Program-made: the position numbers and the translations under genes
Shown: one piece after another, positions 44,538 to 55,466 of the stretch
Layout of the letters: every line of letters begins with the position of its first letter
How positions within the stretch are numbered: position 1 is the first letter of the stretch
Assembly: GCF_007830055.1 (NCBI RefSeq)
Contig: NZ_VLLE01000005.1
Span: 1 to 64,000, forward strand
Length of the DNA: 64,000 nucleotides
Origin: Lacibacter cauensis
Lineage (GTDB): Bacteria; Bacteroidota; Bacteroidia; Chitinophagales; Chitinophagaceae
Direction of reading: 5' to 3'
Notes under the pieces: generated by a model
What the model saw: only the letters and a program-made list of their open reading frames with translations
What the model was told of the DNA's origin: nothing
The model's database searches: none

Positions 44538-47534
44538 ATGAAGTATTTCAAAATATGTTGGATACTCTGTGCATTAATTTCACTTATTTCAACAGGAATA
44601 AACGCTCAGGAAGTTACACAGATAACGATTTCATCGGTTGTGTACGATGAAAAAGGAAATCCGGTTGATGGTGCAGTTGTATCAGGTAATCAAGGAAAAA
44701 CAAATGCTTACACAGATAAAGCCGGTAATTTTTCAATTAAAGTTCCTCTTAATTCTGATTTAATAATCAGTGCAAAAGGGTTTAGGCTATCTGTTATAAA
44801 AGCAACAGCTACACTTGGTAACATTTCACTTAACAGCGAAGAAGCATTATACAGTGAAGTGTACCTTCCTTTTAATAAAATCAATAAAAAGGATGTAGCC
44901 GGTGCAATAAGTATTTTAAATCCGGAAAGTTATATCGATCAGGATTTTAACCTTACTGTTCAAGGTGGTATGAATGGTCGTGTTGCAGGCTTACTTTGGA
45001 GTAACAATATCTGGGGTTTAGAAAATGCGATTGTTATTATTGATGGAATACGCAGAGAGTTTTCAGATATTACATTTAACGAGGTGCAACAGATTTCAGT
45101 TTTAAAAGGTGTAAATGCTGTTGCTCTTTATGGAAGTCAGGCAGCTAAAGGTGTTATTTTCATTACAACAAAAAAGGGTGAAGTTGACGGCCGTAAAATT
45201 GGCATTCGTGTAAATACAGGTGTAGCAACACCAAGTGAACTGCCTAATTATCTCAACTCAGCTGATTATATGACCTTGTTTAATGAAGCAAGGCGCAATG
45301 ATGGTCTTGCTAATTTGTACGATGCTGCAACTATTCAAAATTATACAACCGGAAGAAATATTTATCGTTACCCGAGTGCTAACTTTTATTCAGCACAGTA
45401 TTTGAAAAAATTTCAAAACGCTACCGATGCAAATGCTGAATTTTCCGGCGGAAATAAAAATGCCCGGTTTTATTCAAACATCGGTTTTGCCAATAGTTCA
45501 ACCTTGTTGAATGTAGGCGAAGGAAAGAATGAAAACGATAACCGGTTAAATGTTCGTGGTAATGTTGACTTAAAATTGAATGAACATATTTCGAGCTCGG
45601 TATATGTATCAGCAATCTTCAGCGAAAGCCGCAGAGCACGTGGTAATTTTTGGGCGAATGCTGCAACATTATTACCTAACAGACTCGCTCCGCTTATTCC
45701 GATTAGTTTAATTCCTGAAAGTAATAAGACATTATTTGCTTTAGCCTCATCAAGCCGTAATATCATTGATGGTAAATATTTGTTAGGTGGTGCGCAACAG
45801 TTTCAAACAAACCCGATAGCTGATTTGTATGCTGCCGGTTATGATATGAATATCAGACGTGTACTGCAGGTAACAAATCAAATTGATGCAAATCTCAGTA
45901 CAGTAGTTAAAGGGTTGTCTTTTCACACACTGTTTAATTTGGATTATGGCAACTCTTATTTGCAATCAATAAGTAATACCTATGCAGTTTTTTCTCCCAC
46001 ATGGAGTTCTACTTCAAATGAAATAACAGGGTTGCAAAAATTTGGTGAAGATGCTCGTCCAGGTATACAAAATATCAATAACACAACACAACGACAAAAC
46101 ATTGGTTTTTCATCTTGGTTTAGTTATGATAAAGTTGTTGCAAACGATCATAATATTTCGGCAAAACTTCTCGGATTTACATCGTCTGTTTCTGTTAATG
46201 ATGTCTATCAGCCCATTACCAATTCACATCTTGGCCTGCAGCTCGGCTATAATTACAAACACAAGTATTGGGTCGATTTCAGCAGTGCCTATGTTAATTC
46301 AACAAAATTACCTAAAGGTAACCGTGCAGCATTTTCGCCCACATTTAGTTTAAGCTGGTTAGCGAGTGCAGAAAATTTTCTTGTTAACTCAAAAAGTGTT
46401 AACCATCTTAAACTTTCTGCATCAGCCGGTATATTAAATACAGATTTGGATATAAATGGTTATTACCTCTACGAAGATATCTACAATCGTGGGGCATTTT
46501 TTACCTGGAATGATGGTGTGCAAGCGCAAACGCAGGCAACTACTGCAGCAAATGGAGCAAATCCAAATCTTGGTTTTCCAACCAGGAGAGAAGTAAATGC
46601 TTCTGTTGAAGCAGGTTTCTTTAATAACCTTATAACAATGCAATCTTCGTTCTTCATTACACAGATGGACGGGTTGCTTACGCAACGCTTTTCGCAATAC
46701 CCGAACTATTTCAGTTCGTTTATTCCATACACGAACTATAACGCAAATAAACGTTCAGGCTTTGACTTAATGTTGAACATTAATAAGAAAATCGGCGATG
46801 TGCAATTTAGTCTGGGCACAAACCTTGTTTACTCAAAATCAACAGTTACAAAACGTGATGAGTTGTTTTTAGATGCTTACCAAAACAGAGCCGGTAAACC
46901 TCTCGATGCAATTTTCGGTTTGCAAAATGCAGGCTTCTTTAAAGATCAGGCTGATATTAATAACAGCCCCCGTCAATTGTTCAGTGAAGTAAGGCCCGGC
47001 GATATTAAATATGTTGATCAAAATGGCGATAATGTAATCGACAATCGTGATGAGGTGATGATTGGCAGATACATTGCTCCGTTTACTTATGGAATTAATT
47101 TTTCTGTTGCCTACAAAAACTTTAATCTGTTTGTTTTAGGCACGGGCAACAATGGTGGCTATGGCTTAACAAACAATAACTACTATTGGGTAAGTGGTGA
47201 TCTGAAGTATTCGGAAGTTGTATTAAACCGATGGACTGAAGCAACGAAGAACACTGCTACATATCCCCGTTTAAGCTCGCAGCAAAATAACAATAACTTC
47301 CGCAGCTCCGATTTCTGGGTATATAAAACAGATCGGTTTAATCTAAGTAAGGTACAGTTAACCTATAACATAGCGAGCAACGTCTTTCGTAATTCAGTGT
47401 TTAAAGGTATGTTAGTGTATATCTCAGGATCGAATCTGTACACATTTGCTCAAAACAGAAAAATTCTGGAACTGGCTGTAGCCAGTTCACCCCAGCTCAG
47501 AAGTTATAATATGGGAATACGTGCACAATTTTAA
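44538..47534 (+). CDS. xusC: SusC-family TonB-dependent transporter (XusC position)
   Basis: 998 residues. Signal peptide (MKYFKICWILCALISLISTGINAQ), a divergent regulatory-like domain (VVYDEKGNPVDGAVVSGNQGKTNAY), the plug (IIDGIRREFSDITFNEVQQISVLKG, VALYGSQAAKGVIFITTKKGE) and the barrel. It has no STN domain. It is the second transporter of the tandem pair typical of xylan utilisation loci and is only distantly similar to the first, so the two pairs probably take up different fragments. Its partner gene follows after 30 nt. Confidence 0.92.
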   Translation: MKYFKICWILCALISLISTGINAQEVTQITISSVVYDEKGNPVDGAVVSGNQGKTNAYTDKAGNFSIKVPLNSDLIISAKGFRLSVIKATATLGNISLNSEEALYSEVYLPFNKINKKDVAGAISILNPESYIDQDFNLTVQGGMNGRVAGLLWSNNIWGLENAIVIIDGIRREFSDITFNEVQQISVLKGVNAVALYGSQAAKGVIFITTKKGEVDGRKIGIRVNTGVATPSELPNYLNSADYMTLFNEARRNDGLANLYDAATIQNYTTGRNIYRYPSANFYSAQYLKKFQNATDANAEFSGGNKNARFYSNIGFANSSTLLNVGEGKNENDNRLNVRGNVDLKLNEHISSSVYVSAIFSESRRARGNFWANAATLLPNRLAPLIPISLIPESNKTLFALASSSRNIIDGKYLLGGAQQFQTNPIADLYAAGYDMNIRRVLQVTNQIDANLSTVVKGLSFHTLFNLDYGNSYLQSISNTYAVFSPTWSSTSNEITGLQKFGEDARPGIQNINNTTQRQNIGFSSWFSYDKVVANDHNISAKLLGFTSSVSVNDVYQPITNSHLGLQLGYNYKHKYWVDFSSAYVNSTKLPKGNRAAFSPTFSLSWLASAENFLVNSKSVNHLKLSASAGILNTDLDINGYYLYEDIYNRGAFFTWNDGVQAQTQATTAANGANPNLGFPTRREVNASVEAGFFNNLITMQSSFFITQMDGLLTQRFSQYPNYFSSFIPYTNYNANKRSGFDLMLNINKKIGDVQFSLGTNLVYSKSTVTKRDELFLDAYQNRAGKPLDAIFGLQNAGFFKDQADINNSPRQLFSEVRPGDIKYVDQNGDNVIDNRDEVMIGRYIAPFTYGINFSVAYKNFNLFVLGTGNNGGYGLTNNNYYWVSGDLKYSEVVLNRWTEATKNTATYPRLSSQQNNNNFRSSDFWVYKTDRFNLSKVQLTYNIASNVFRNSVFKGMLVYISGSNLYTFAQNRKILELAVASSPQLRSYNMGIRAQF

Positions 47535-47564
47535 TGTAAGATTCAACACAGAAAACGGAATATC

Positions 47565-49316
47565 ATGACTAATAAATTATTGATACTTTTTATAACTGTG
47601 CTTGCATTGAGTGGATGTAAGAAAGTACTTGAACCACTTGATGACAATCACAGAACTTTAAGCGATATCTATGCTGATCCGGGATATGCAGAAGGCGTTT
47701 TAATGAATGCGTATACCAGGCTGCCGACAAATAGCTATTCGTTTAATGATGTAGCAACAGATGATGCTGTTACAAACGACAAGTTTAATCCATTGCTGAA
47801 TATGGCAACAGGCTCATGGTCTGCAGCGAATAATCCCGTTGATCAGTGGAACAATTCATACACTGCAATTTTATACTTAAATCTTTTTTTACGGGAAGTT
47901 GACAGCGTAAACTGGGCTCCATCAAGTAAAGATGTACGCAAACTTTTTACAGATCGGTTAAAGGGCGAAGTTTATGGCTTGCGTGCTTTGTTTATGTATA
48001 ATTTATTGCAGGCGCATGCAGGTTACAGTGCAAGTGGCGAATTGCTGGGTGTGCCTATTATAACAGAAGCGTTGACTCCTGATTCTGATTTCAGAAAACC
48101 TCGTAATACATTTGATCAATGCGTTCAACAGATTTATACTGATTTAACCGAGTCAGAAAAGTATCTGCCGCTCGATTATGTAAATGTAACACAGGTGCCG
48201 GCTAAATACACAGGTATGGCTGTTGCAGATTATAACAGGGTTTTTGGCACGTTTAACAGGCAAAGAATGTCGGGCCGTATATTAAAGGCAATCAAAGCAC
48301 GTACTGCATTGCTTGCTGCCAGCCCCGCATATAACCCACAGTTGACTGCTGCGAAATGGGAAGCAGCTGCAAATACTGCAAGTGAAATATTGAACCTGAT
48401 TGGTGGTGTTAATGCCATCGACCCACAAGGTGCTTTATTTTACACGGCTGCTAATGTTAATGCACTTGATATTAACACATCGCCTAACTCGCCAACAGAA
48501 CAACGGGAAATGTTGTGGAGAGGTAACATTGTAGTTACAAACAACTTGGAAAGAGATAATTTTCCTCCAACACTTTTTGGAAACGGAAGAGTTAATCCAA
48601 CGCAAAATCTGGTAGATGCTTTTCCTATGGCCAACGGATATCCTATTACCAATCCTGCAAGCGGGTATGTAGCAACAAACCCTTACGCAAATCGTGATCC
48701 ACGCTTACGTAACTATATTGTTGTGAATGGCGGTACTATTTCTAACAGAACAATATTTACAAAATCGGATGCTCCTACAAATGATGCTGTAAATCTGTTG
48801 CCAAATTCTACCAGGACCGGCTACTATATGCGTAAATTATTACGAGAAGATGTCAATGCAAATCCTACAGCACTCTCAACGCAGAAGCATTATCCGGTAC
48901 ATATTCGCTATACAGAAATCTTTTTGATTTGTGCAGAAGCTGCAAATGAAGCTTGGGGTCCGGATGGGGCAACCGCTCACGGTTATACTGCACGCAGTAT
49001 AATACAAGCCATTCGCAAAAGAGCAGGTATTACACAGCCGGATGCTTATCTGGCGTCTGTTACCACGAAAGAGGATATGCGTAATCTTATTCGTAACGAA
49101 CGCAGACTTGAATTATGTTTTGAAGGATTCCGTTTCTGGGATATGCGTCGTTGGAAATTGAATTTGACAGAACCTGCAAAAGGTGTAACAATCAACAGCA
49201 ATGTATTTACAGTACAGAATGTTGAAATACGACAGTATTCTCCCGATATGTACTATGGACCAATTCCTTTAACTGAGGCGCAAAAAGCAAATCTTGTTCA
49301 AAATAAAGGCTGGTAA
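47565..49316 (+). CDS. xusD: SusD/RagB-family glycan-binding lipoprotein (XusD position)
   Basis: 583 residues. The lipobox is VLALSGC, then KKVLEPLDD. The family pattern is visible in VLMNAYTRLPTNSYSFNDVATDDAV, VYGLRALFMYNLLQAHAG, YANRDPRLRNYIVVNG, VHIRYTEIFLICAEAANEAW and the closing LCFEGFRFWDMRRWKLN. It pairs with the SusC just upstream. The order SusC-SusD-SusC-SusD is the classic core of xylan utilisation loci in Bacteroides and Prevotella. Confidence 0.92.
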   Translation: MTNKLLILFITVLALSGCKKVLEPLDDNHRTLSDIYADPGYAEGVLMNAYTRLPTNSYSFNDVATDDAVTNDKFNPLLNMATGSWSAANNPVDQWNNSYTAILYLNLFLREVDSVNWAPSSKDVRKLFTDRLKGEVYGLRALFMYNLLQAHAGYSASGELLGVPIITEALTPDSDFRKPRNTFDQCVQQIYTDLTESEKYLPLDYVNVTQVPAKYTGMAVADYNRVFGTFNRQRMSGRILKAIKARTALLAASPAYNPQLTAAKWEAAANTASEILNLIGGVNAIDPQGALFYTAANVNALDINTSPNSPTEQREMLWRGNIVVTNNLERDNFPPTLFGNGRVNPTQNLVDAFPMANGYPITNPASGYVATNPYANRDPRLRNYIVVNGGTISNRTIFTKSDAPTNDAVNLLPNSTRTGYYMRKLLREDVNANPTALSTQKHYPVHIRYTEIFLICAEAANEAWGPDGATAHGYTARSIIQAIRKRAGITQPDAYLASVTTKEDMRNLIRNERRLELCFEGFRFWDMRRWKLNLTEPAKGVTINSNVFTVQNVEIRQYSPDMYYGPIPLTEAQKANLVQNKGW

Positions 49317-49347
49317 TATTTGAATTATAACTATTAATGCTAGAAAT

Positions 49348-50376
49348 ATGAAAAGAGTTTTAATTATCTCTGCAATTTTACTCTCAGTTATTACAGCCTG
49401 TAATAAAAAGTGGGAGTTCCCCGACTATAAATATTCAACTGTATATTTTGCATACCAATCGCCCGTAAGAACACTTGTTTTTGGTGAGGATATTATTGAT
49501 AATACACTGGATAATCAAAAGAAGTGTTTGATTATGGCTACAATGGGTGGTGTATACGAAAACAAGAAGGATGTAACGCTTTCTGTAGTTATCGATAATA
49601 CACTCGCACAAAGGCTGAAATTTGGTTCGACATCAGGGAGCGATGTTATTGCTATGCCTTCAAACTATTATACACTGCCACAGGATATGAAGATTGTAAT
49701 TCCTCGTGGAAAAGTAATTGGTGGAATTGAAGTACAACTCACAGATGCTTTTTTTGCTGATCCACGTTCAATAAAAAATACGTTTGTTATACCCATGCGC
49801 ATTAATTCTGTTGTAAATGCAGATTCTGTTTTACGTGGCTCAACAACTAAATCAACTCCGGATCCACGACTTTCGACAGATTGGGCTGTATTGCCGAAAG
49901 ATTATGTGTTATATGCTGTTAAATATGTAAATCCATTTCATGGTGTTTACTTACGAAGGGGTGTAGCAGAGGTAAGAGGTAATAATGGTAATACTGCGCT
50001 CGATACGAATCTGGTTTACAGAAATCAGTATGTTGAAAAAGATGAAATCTGTAACCTCTTTACGAAATCAATGACTGAAGACAGTATTTCCTTAAATTCA
50101 AAAAATAAGGGAAATGTGAATGCTCCTTTTCAACTTTTCTTGAATTTCGATAATACTGGCAAGTGTACTGTTGTTGGCCCTGCTACAGCAACGTATACAG
50201 TAACCGGTAACGGCACTTTTGTAAAGAAAGGAGATATGTTTGGTAACCAAAAAAGAGATGTGCTGCATTTGAAATACCAGGTGAACTTTGGTACTACGAC
50301 ACATAGCTTTACCGATACCCTCGTTTTAAGAGACAGAGGCGTAAAATTCGAAACATTCACCCCGGTAGTTTATTAA
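49348..50376 (+). CDS. xusE: DUF1735/DUF5627-like surface lipoprotein (XusE position)
   Basis: 342 residues with a lipobox (ISAILLSVITAC, then NKKWEFPDYKYSTVYFAYQSP). The N-terminal half fits DUF1735-like SusE/F-type immunoglobulin domains (ENKKDVTLSVVIDNTLAQRLK, MPSNYYTLPQDMKIVIPRGKVIGGIEVQL). The C-terminal half resembles DUF5627 (PFHGVYLRRGVAEVRG, FTDTLVLRDRGVKFETF). It is thought to bind glycan at the cell surface. It lies between the second SusD and the GH10 xylanase, exactly as xusE. Family names are by resemblance. Confidence 0.85.
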   Translation: MKRVLIISAILLSVITACNKKWEFPDYKYSTVYFAYQSPVRTLVFGEDIIDNTLDNQKKCLIMATMGGVYENKKDVTLSVVIDNTLAQRLKFGSTSGSDVIAMPSNYYTLPQDMKIVIPRGKVIGGIEVQLTDAFFADPRSIKNTFVIPMRINSVVNADSVLRGSTTKSTPDPRLSTDWAVLPKDYVLYAVKYVNPFHGVYLRRGVAEVRGNNGNTALDTNLVYRNQYVEKDEICNLFTKSMTEDSISLNSKNKGNVNAPFQLFLNFDNTGKCTVVGPATATYTVTGNGTFVKKGDMFGNQKRDVLHLKYQVNFGTTTHSFTDTLVLRDRGVKFETFTPVVY

Positions 50377-50479
50377 ACACATTGGTTTATTACAGAAGTT
50401 GCTTTATGGATATGCAACAGCGGTTTCATAATGCAAGAGGATATTGCTGTTGATGAACAGCAACTTTAAAAAGTACAAC

Positions 50480-51613
50480 ATGCAAAAAAGTTTTATAAAA
50501 GGAATCGTTATAGCAGTTGGAGGATTTGTTTTTCTTAATTGCAGTAGTGTAAACAAAGTCAAATCTAAAAGTGATGTTCCCTCGTTAAAGGAAGCGTTTA
50601 AAAGCGATTTCTTCATCGGTACTGCATTAAATACAGCGCAGATAGAAGAGAAAGTTCCCGGGGCTGCGGTATTGGTTCCTAAGCAGTTCAATGCCGTAAC
50701 ACCTGAGAATATTATGAAAGCAGAGGTGATACATCCCGAATGGAACCGTTACAATTTTGAACTTTCTGACAAATTGGTTGCCTATGCTAAGAAGAATAAG
50801 ATTGTAGTAAATGCACACACATTGATCTGGCACAGTCAATTGCCGCAATTTGTACGTCGCATAAAAGATGCAGATTCAGTGCGCATGTTTTTTAATGAGC
50901 ATATTACTACAATTGCCAGCCGTTACGATGGTCAGGTGTATTCGTGGGATGTGGTGAATGAAGCGTTGAATGAAGATGGTACCATGCGTAGATCAATTTT
51001 CCTGGATAAACTCGGCGATGATTTTGTAGTGGAAGCATTTCGATTGGCACAAAAGGCTGCACCCAACACAAAGCTTTACTACAACGATTACAATATTGAG
51101 CAACCCAAAAAGCGTGCAGGAGCAATTGCACTTATCAAAAAAATACAGGCGGCGGGTGTGCGTATTGATGGGGTAGGTATTCAGGGGCATTGGCACATTA
51201 ATCATTTGCCGTTAAAAGATATCGAAGAAAGTATTCTCGAATTTTCTGCATTGGGTATTGATGTGATGTTCACCGAACTGGATCTGAGCGTATTGCCGAA
51301 TCCACGTGATATTGTTGGTGCCGATGTAAATCAACGTGCAGCTTACGAAGCAAAACTCAACCCATATACAGCGGGTTTGCCCGATTCTGTACAAACCCAG
51401 TTGGCGAAAAGTTACGAGGATGTGTTTCGCCTGTTCTTAAAGCATAAGGATAAGATAAGCCGTATTACATTTTGGGGTGTAGATGATGGACAGTCATGGC
51501 TCAACGGGTTTCCTGTTCGTGGCAGAACCAATTATCCCTTACTCTTCGATAAAGAGTTTAAACCCAAGCCTGCTTTTTACAGTGTAATAGCATTAAAAAG
51601 CAAAGGCAAATAA
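50480..51613 (+). CDS. GH10 endo-1,4-beta-xylanase, lipoprotein
   Basis: 377 residues from the ATG at 50480 (frame reaches a TTG at 50444). The lipobox is GGFVFLNC, then SSV, so it is anchored in the outer membrane. GH10 motifs are NAVTPENIMKAEVIHPEWNRY, HTLIWHSQLPQFV, the acid/base Glu in YSWDVVNEALNEDG and the nucleophile Glu in DVMFTELDLSVLPNPR, plus GVDDGQSWLNGFPVRGRTNYPLLFD. No CBM insertion interrupts the fold, unlike some Prevotella Xyn10 proteins. It cuts xylan at the cell surface to give oligomers for the SusCD pairs. Its gene is the last of the core xus order. Confidence 0.95.
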   Translation: MQKSFIKGIVIAVGGFVFLNCSSVNKVKSKSDVPSLKEAFKSDFFIGTALNTAQIEEKVPGAAVLVPKQFNAVTPENIMKAEVIHPEWNRYNFELSDKLVAYAKKNKIVVNAHTLIWHSQLPQFVRRIKDADSVRMFFNEHITTIASRYDGQVYSWDVVNEALNEDGTMRRSIFLDKLGDDFVVEAFRLAQKAAPNTKLYYNDYNIEQPKKRAGAIALIKKIQAAGVRIDGVGIQGHWHINHLPLKDIEESILEFSALGIDVMFTELDLSVLPNPRDIVGADVNQRAAYEAKLNPYTAGLPDSVQTQLAKSYEDVFRLFLKHKDKISRITFWGVDDGQSWLNGFPVRGRTNYPLLFDKEFKPKPAFYSVIALKSKGK

Positions 51614-51681
51614 CGCATTAAAAGTGTAAGCATAAGATAGAATAAAGAGTTTATTTCTCGCATAGCAATCGATAGTAAATC

Positions 51682-51706
51682 GTCCGCCGTTTCTACAGCG
51701 GACTTT
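51682..51706 (+). terminator. Weak hairpin after the GH10 gene
   Basis: A 6-bp stem (GTCCGC 51682-51687, GCGGAC 51698-51703) with a 10-nt loop, followed only by TTT. It may partly end the core operon before GH95. Confidence 0.35.
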
Positions 51707-51784
51707 GCGTTTGCATAAATAAACACAGGGAAATTGTTTGAAGGATGATTTATATTTAAACAATTACCAGTTCATACGTTTATT

Positions 51785-54247
51785 ATGAAACATGTTGTAT
51801 TTCTTTCGTTTCTTTTTAGTCATTGTATTTGTTTCTCTCAAACGAATACGCAATTAAAATTGTGGTACAACAGCCCCTCCGGCAACACATGGGAAAATGC
51901 ATTGCCAATCGGCAACGGCAGGTTAGGTGCAATGGTTTACGGCAATGTATCAACTGAAACTATTCAATTGAATGAACATACCTTGTGGAGCGGTAGCCCG
52001 AACAGAAATGATAATCCGCTTGCATTGGATTCACTGGCTGAAATGCGCAGGCTCATCTTTGATGGTAAGCAGAAAGACGCTGAGCGTTTGGCCAACAGAG
52101 TCATCATCAGTAAAAAATCGCATGGGCAAATGTTCTTGCCTGCCGGTGAATTGCAGCTTCGTTTTGACGGGCACGACAACTACAGCAATTATTACCGTGA
52201 ACTGGATATTGAAAAGGCCATAGCAAAAGCAACCTATACTGTTAACGGCGTCAACTACACAAGAGAAGTGCTGGCTTCATTTCCTGATCGTGCAATTGTA
52301 CTGCATTTGACTGCCAGCAAACCCAACAGTATTTCTTTTACTGCTTTTTATAAATCGGTTTTGCCGAATGCACAACGATCAGTTGTTGCAGGAAAGCAAT
52401 TGACCATCGCCGGTACGACTGTTGATCATGAAGGCGTAAAAGGGATGCTTCGTTACAAAGGCATTTCCGAAATAAAAACAACAGGTGGTACAACTTCTGC
52501 AACCGATACGTCTATTACTATTCAAAATGCAACGGCTGTTACCATCTATATTTCTATTGCAACAAGTTTCAATAACTACAAAGATGTAAGTGAAAATGAA
52601 AACGAACGTGCAGCAACGTATCTCAACAAAGCGGTTGTAAAATCGTTTCAGCAGATAAAGCCAGCACATATTGCAGCCTATCAAAAATATTTCAATCGAG
52701 TTAAGATCGATCTTGGTGTGACTGATGCAAGAGCACTTCCCACCAATGAACGGTTGAAAAATTTTGCAAGCACCAACGATCCGCAGTTTGCAGCCTTGTA
52801 CTACCAGTTTGGCCGTTACTTATTGATCTCGTCTTCGCAGCCCGGCGGACAACCCGCCAACTTACAAGGTATCTGGAACAACAAAGTCCGTCCACCGTGG
52901 GACAGCAAGTACACCATCAACATCAATACCGAAATGAATTACTGGCCGGCAGAAAAAACAAATTTGTCAGAGTTGCATGAGCCGTTATTAAAAATGGTGA
53001 AGGAATTATCAGTAACAGGTGTGCAAACAGCAAAAGACATGTATGGCGCAAGAGGTTGGATGGCGCATCACAACACCGACATCTGGCGGGCAACCGGTGC
53101 AGTAGATGGTGCATTCTGGGGAGCATGGGCCAATGGTGGCGGTTGGTTAAGTCAGCATTTATGGGAACATTATTTGTACAATGGCAATCAAACATTTTTA
53201 GCAACAGCATATCCTGTATTAAAAGGTGCGGCGTTGTTCTATGTTGATTTTTTGATAGAGCACCCCACGAAAAGATGGCTGGTGATGAATCCGGATATGT
53301 CGCCGGAGAATGCACCCAAAGCACACCAGGGTTCTTCACTCGATGCAGGCACAACCATGACGAATCAGATTGTGTTTGATGTGTTCAGTTCAACCATTCG
53401 TGCTGCGGAAATTTTAAAGAAAGACAAAGCATTTGTTGATACGCTGAAAAAAATGCGTGCCCGTTTGGCGCCGATGCATATTGGTCAGCATGGGCAATTG
53501 CAGGAATGGCTTGATGATATTGATGATCCCAACGATAAGCATCGGCACATTTCACACCTGTATGGTTTGTTTCCGTCAAACCAGATCTCCGCTTACCGCA
53601 CGCCGCAATTACATCATGCCGCAAAAACTACTTTGTTGCATCGGGGCGATATTTCAACCGGCTGGAGTATGGGTTGGAAAGTAAACTGGTGGGCAAAAAT
53701 GCTGGACGGCGATCATGCATTTCAACTCATCAAAAATCAACTCACGCCGGTTGGTACAAATGAAGGTGGCGGAGGTACCTACAATAATCTCTTTGATGCG
53801 CATGCACCTTTCCAGATTGATGGAAATTTCGGATGCACATCGGGTATTACGGAAATGCTGATGCAGAGTGATGACGGTGCTATTCACTTGCTTCCTGCAC
53901 TACCAACTGTTTGGCAAAATGGCGGAAGCATTAGCGGCTTACGTGCAAGAGGTGGTTTTGAAATTGTAAGCCTGGAATGGAAAAACGGAAAGGTTGTGAA
54001 AGCAGTGATCAAATCAACCTTGGGTGGCAATTTAAGAATCCGGGTACCCAATCAACTGAAAACAGTAAGTGGTGCAGCATTGAAAAATGCAGTTGGCGAA
54101 AACAACAATCCCTTTTATGCAACAGAAAAAATCAAAGAACCGTTTGTTTCTGAAAAGGCAACACTTGCACCAGTCGAGTTAAGTAAAACCTTTTTGTATG
54201 ATATAGCCACAAAACCAGGGCAAATCATAACGATGTCAGCCGAATAA
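51785..54247 (+). CDS. GH95 alpha-L-fucosidase/alpha-L-galactosidase
   Basis: 820 residues with a signal peptide ([19 protein letters not shown]). GH95 features include [94 protein letters not shown] and [13 protein letters not shown]. The family has alpha-L-fucosidases and, in xylan loci, alpha-L-galactosidases that act on complex cereal xylans; the sequence does not decide between these. The context (xylan locus) favours removal of an L-galactose or fucose-like decoration. It is separated from GH10 by 171 nt and from the next esterase by 216 nt. Confidence 0.93.
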   Translation: MKHVVFLSFLFSHCICFSQTNTQLKLWYNSPSGNTWENALPIGNGRLGAMVYGNVSTETIQLNEHTLWSGSPNRNDNPLALDSLAEMRRLIFDGKQKDAERLANRVIISKKSHGQMFLPAGELQLRFDGHDNYSNYYRELDIEKAIAKATYTVNGVNYTREVLASFPDRAIVLHLTASKPNSISFTAFYKSVLPNAQRSVVAGKQLTIAGTTVDHEGVKGMLRYKGISEIKTTGGTTSATDTSITIQNATAVTIYISIATSFNNYKDVSENENERAATYLNKAVVKSFQQIKPAHIAAYQKYFNRVKIDLGVTDARALPTNERLKNFASTNDPQFAALYYQFGRYLLISSSQPGGQPANLQGIWNNKVRPPWDSKYTININTEMNYWPAEKTNLSELHEPLLKMVKELSVTGVQTAKDMYGARGWMAHHNTDIWRATGAVDGAFWGAWANGGGWLSQHLWEHYLYNGNQTFLATAYPVLKGAALFYVDFLIEHPTKRWLVMNPDMSPENAPKAHQGSSLDAGTTMTNQIVFDVFSSTIRAAEILKKDKAFVDTLKKMRARLAPMHIGQHGQLQEWLDDIDDPNDKHRHISHLYGLFPSNQISAYRTPQLHHAAKTTLLHRGDISTGWSMGWKVNWWAKMLDGDHAFQLIKNQLTPVGTNEGGGGTYNNLFDAHAPFQIDGNFGCTSGITEMLMQSDDGAIHLLPALPTVWQNGGSISGLRARGGFEIVSLEWKNGKVVKAVIKSTLGGNLRIRVPNQLKTVSGAALKNAVGENNNPFYATEKIKEPFVSEKATLAPVELSKTFLYDIATKPGQIITMSAE

Positions 54248-54463
54248 GGGGTTAATCTGAACGGCTGTGTTGTGTAATATTTTCCGCTGTGGTTTTTTGG
54301 AAGTTTAAGATTGGTGAGCTGTATAACTTGTAACGTTCAACATATCTTAACCAACCTCAACAGAACATTGCTTGACATTCAATAAAGGGTTGCATTATTT
54401 CTTCAAATTTCAACGATGCTTTTTACAAATAAAGACGTCTAAAACACACAATCAGAAATTAGA

Positions 54464-55384
54464 ATGGCAACATCTTTAATTCGGAAGCTTTTTTTTGCAG
54501 GAATTCATTTCTGTTTGGTCTGTACTGCAAGTAATATTCATGCACAAGAGATTTTAGAAATATATCCCGGTCAAATTCCGGGTGCAACTGTTGCAGCTTC
54601 AAACGCAACAAATGATACAAAGTATCCGGGATTGATCAGGCATTCTGTAATACCTACCATTCAGGTTTTTCTGCCAGCAAAAGATAAAGCGAACGGTACT
54701 GCCGTTTTGATATGTCCCGGTGGCGGTTACAGTGTAATTGTTTATGAAGGCGAAGGTATAAATACAGCAAAACGATTTGCAGAAAATGGTATTGCTGCAT
54801 TTGTATTGAAATATCGTTTGCCCAATGATTCCTTTTCTGTTGATAAAAGTATAGCTCCTTTGCAAGATGCTCAACAGGCTATCAAGTATATAAGAGAAAA
54901 TGCAGGTAAATGGAATGTTGATATTCATAAAGTTGGAGTGGTTGGTTTTTCAGCCGGTGGTCATCTTGCATCAACCTTGGCAACTCATTTCAATACGTCT
55001 TATATAGATAATCCGCAAAAAACAAATCTGCGACCCGACTTTCAGGTATTAGTTTACCCTGTTATTACAATGCAGGAAAATCTTACGCATAAAGATTCGA
55101 GAAAGAAATTACTTGGAGCAGAACCATCAACAGATAAAGTTGATTTGTTTTCGAACGAATTACAGATAAACGACTCTACACCACCTGCATACTTAACACA
55201 TACCGCTGATGACAATGTAGTGGATGTTGATAACAGCATCAATTATTTTGAAGTATTACGGAAAAGGAAAATTGCTGTGGAGATGCATATTTATTCCAAA
55301 GGCGGACATGGATTTATTTTCAGACAGCCAGGCTGGATGGATACGCTGTTGCTTTGGATGAAGAATAATAAATGGCTTAATTAA
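54464..55384 (+). CDS. Secreted acetyl/feruloyl-type esterase (alpha/beta hydrolase)
   Basis: 306 residues with a signal peptide (FFAGIHFCLVCTASNIHAQ). The alpha/beta-hydrolase motifs are CPGGGYSVIVYEGEG (oxyanion loop), VGFSAGGHLASTLATHF (nucleophile Ser), THTADDNVVDVDNS (acid Asp) and SKGGHGFIF (His). This layout is close to bifunctional acetyl/feruloyl xylan esterases and acetyl esterases of Bacteroidota xylan loci. It removes acetyl or feruloyl groups from arabinoxylan pieces, probably in the periplasm. It precedes the CE1 series by 82 nt. The substrate is inferred from context. Confidence 0.85.
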   Translation: MATSLIRKLFFAGIHFCLVCTASNIHAQEILEIYPGQIPGATVAASNATNDTKYPGLIRHSVIPTIQVFLPAKDKANGTAVLICPGGGYSVIVYEGEGINTAKRFAENGIAAFVLKYRLPNDSFSVDKSIAPLQDAQQAIKYIRENAGKWNVDIHKVGVVGFSAGGHLASTLATHFNTSYIDNPQKTNLRPDFQVLVYPVITMQENLTHKDSRKKLLGAEPSTDKVDLFSNELQINDSTPPAYLTHTADDNVVDVDNSINYFEVLRKRKIAVEMHIYSKGGHGFIFRQPGWMDTLLLWMKNNKWLN

Positions 55385-55466
55385 AGAATCGATTTGATGT
55401 TACCTGCACATGCTGTATCAATTGTAAGAATCAGTTTGTAATAATAACCATAGTGAATTAAAAACG

